Shown piece after piece: positions 63,831-64,000 of a stretch of 64,000 nucleotides of DNA. A program made the position numbers and the translations under genes. The notes under the pieces are model-generated. The model ran no database searches and was not told the origin of the DNA. It worked only from the letters and a program-made list of their open reading frames with translations. Position 1 is the first letter of the stretch. Every line of letters begins with the position of its first letter. This DNA is from CAWFFV01 sp963814985 (GTDB taxonomy: Bacteria; Chloroflexota; Ktedonobacteria; Ktedonobacterales; Ktedonobacteraceae): positions 1 through 64,000 of the forward strand of contig CAWFFV010000057.1 in the NCBI GenBank assembly GCA_963814985.1. The letters are read 5' to 3'.

Positions 63831-64000
63831 ATGTCCACACGGGTACCATTCAGACGGCGAACCATCCGCTTACGAGACTTTGATTACCAACAACCAGGAT
63901 TTTACTTCGTCACCATCTGTGTAAAAAACCATGCATTGATGTTCGGGACAATCAAGGATGGCCGGATGCACCTGAACTCCAATGGACAAATCGCCCAATT
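63831..64000 (+). CDS. REP-associated tyrosine transposase (Y1, IS200-like), 5' part
   Basis: GGGGAGG lies 6-12 bases before the ATG at 63831. The 56 visible codons read MSTRVPFRRRTIRL..., RDFDYQQPGFYFVTICVKN, LMFGTIKDGRMHLNSNGQIA, the typical start of RAYT/TnpA_REP proteins (PF01797). The catalytic HUH and Tyr lie beyond the window edge. These enzymes act on REP hairpins, and a repeat with GTAG plus hairpin lies just upstream. The gene is cut by the window edge. Confidence 0.88.
   Translation, partial: MSTRVPFRRRTIRLRDFDYQQPGFYFVTICVKNHALMFGTIKDGRMHLNSNGQIAQ

Overview
The window looks like a chromosomal segment of a multicellular, soil-type Chloroflexota, most likely class Ktedonobacteria. 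The grounds are inference from gene content: roughly 50% GC, F420-type oxidoreductases, a Hanks-type kinase, Kdp and KimA potassium importers, a small NRPS line, and many palindromic intergenic repeats that end at a REP-associated transposase. No 16S gene or other decisive marker is present.

Layout. 1-2766: biotin genes bioA (broken), bioD, bioB. 2811-2984: a long palindromic repeat. 3151-13318: a membrane-anchored protein, a VanZ-like protein, an SDR-cytochrome P450 operon, a thioesterase next to a TetR regulator, a UbiB/ABC1 kinase convergent with a radical-SAM/CYTH pair, and a SorC regulator. 13689-18925: a receiver-only response regulator with a small partner, two tandem Yip1-like membrane proteins, and a GT39 glycosyltransferase. 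19239-22569: a phosphosulfolactate-synthase-like gene with an MmgE/PrpD gene, divergent from a LysR regulator. 22615-26219: TetR regulators, two deazaflavin-type reductases and an ECF sigma factor.

26553-42502 is a potassium island. On the minus strand are kdpE and its histidine kinase, a Usp protein, a receiver protein, an unannotated 27-aa membrane peptide, kdpF, kdpA, kdpB, kdpC, a KdpD sensor half and a Ser/Thr kinase. Divergent on the plus strand are two KimA-type K+ importers, the second with a duplicated C-terminal Usp-like domain.

42915-55231 is the most unusual part: a compact NRPS line reading acyl-AMP ligase, PCP, C, FkbH, PCP, C, PCP, E, followed by a separate adenylation-methyltransferase (A-MT) protein. 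The last module has no A domain, and the A-MT protein has no carrier domain but keeps a C-A linker. This suggests that an A-MT cassette left its module and now serves it in trans. No thioesterase is visible.

55300-64000: a GNAT/phosphopentomutase/PPi-type phosphofructokinase operon, cysE, tRNA-His with a clear promoter and terminator, an LLM-class oxidoreductase, an orphan metal ABC ATPase, a MITE-like element, a Gfo/Idh/MocA oxidoreductase, a DUF3592-like protein, and the start of a RAYT transposase cut by the window edge.

Many otherwise well-conserved genes carry one-base frameshifts (about 20 in all), so some apparent pseudogenes may be sequence errors. I report the joined extents and say where the frame changes.
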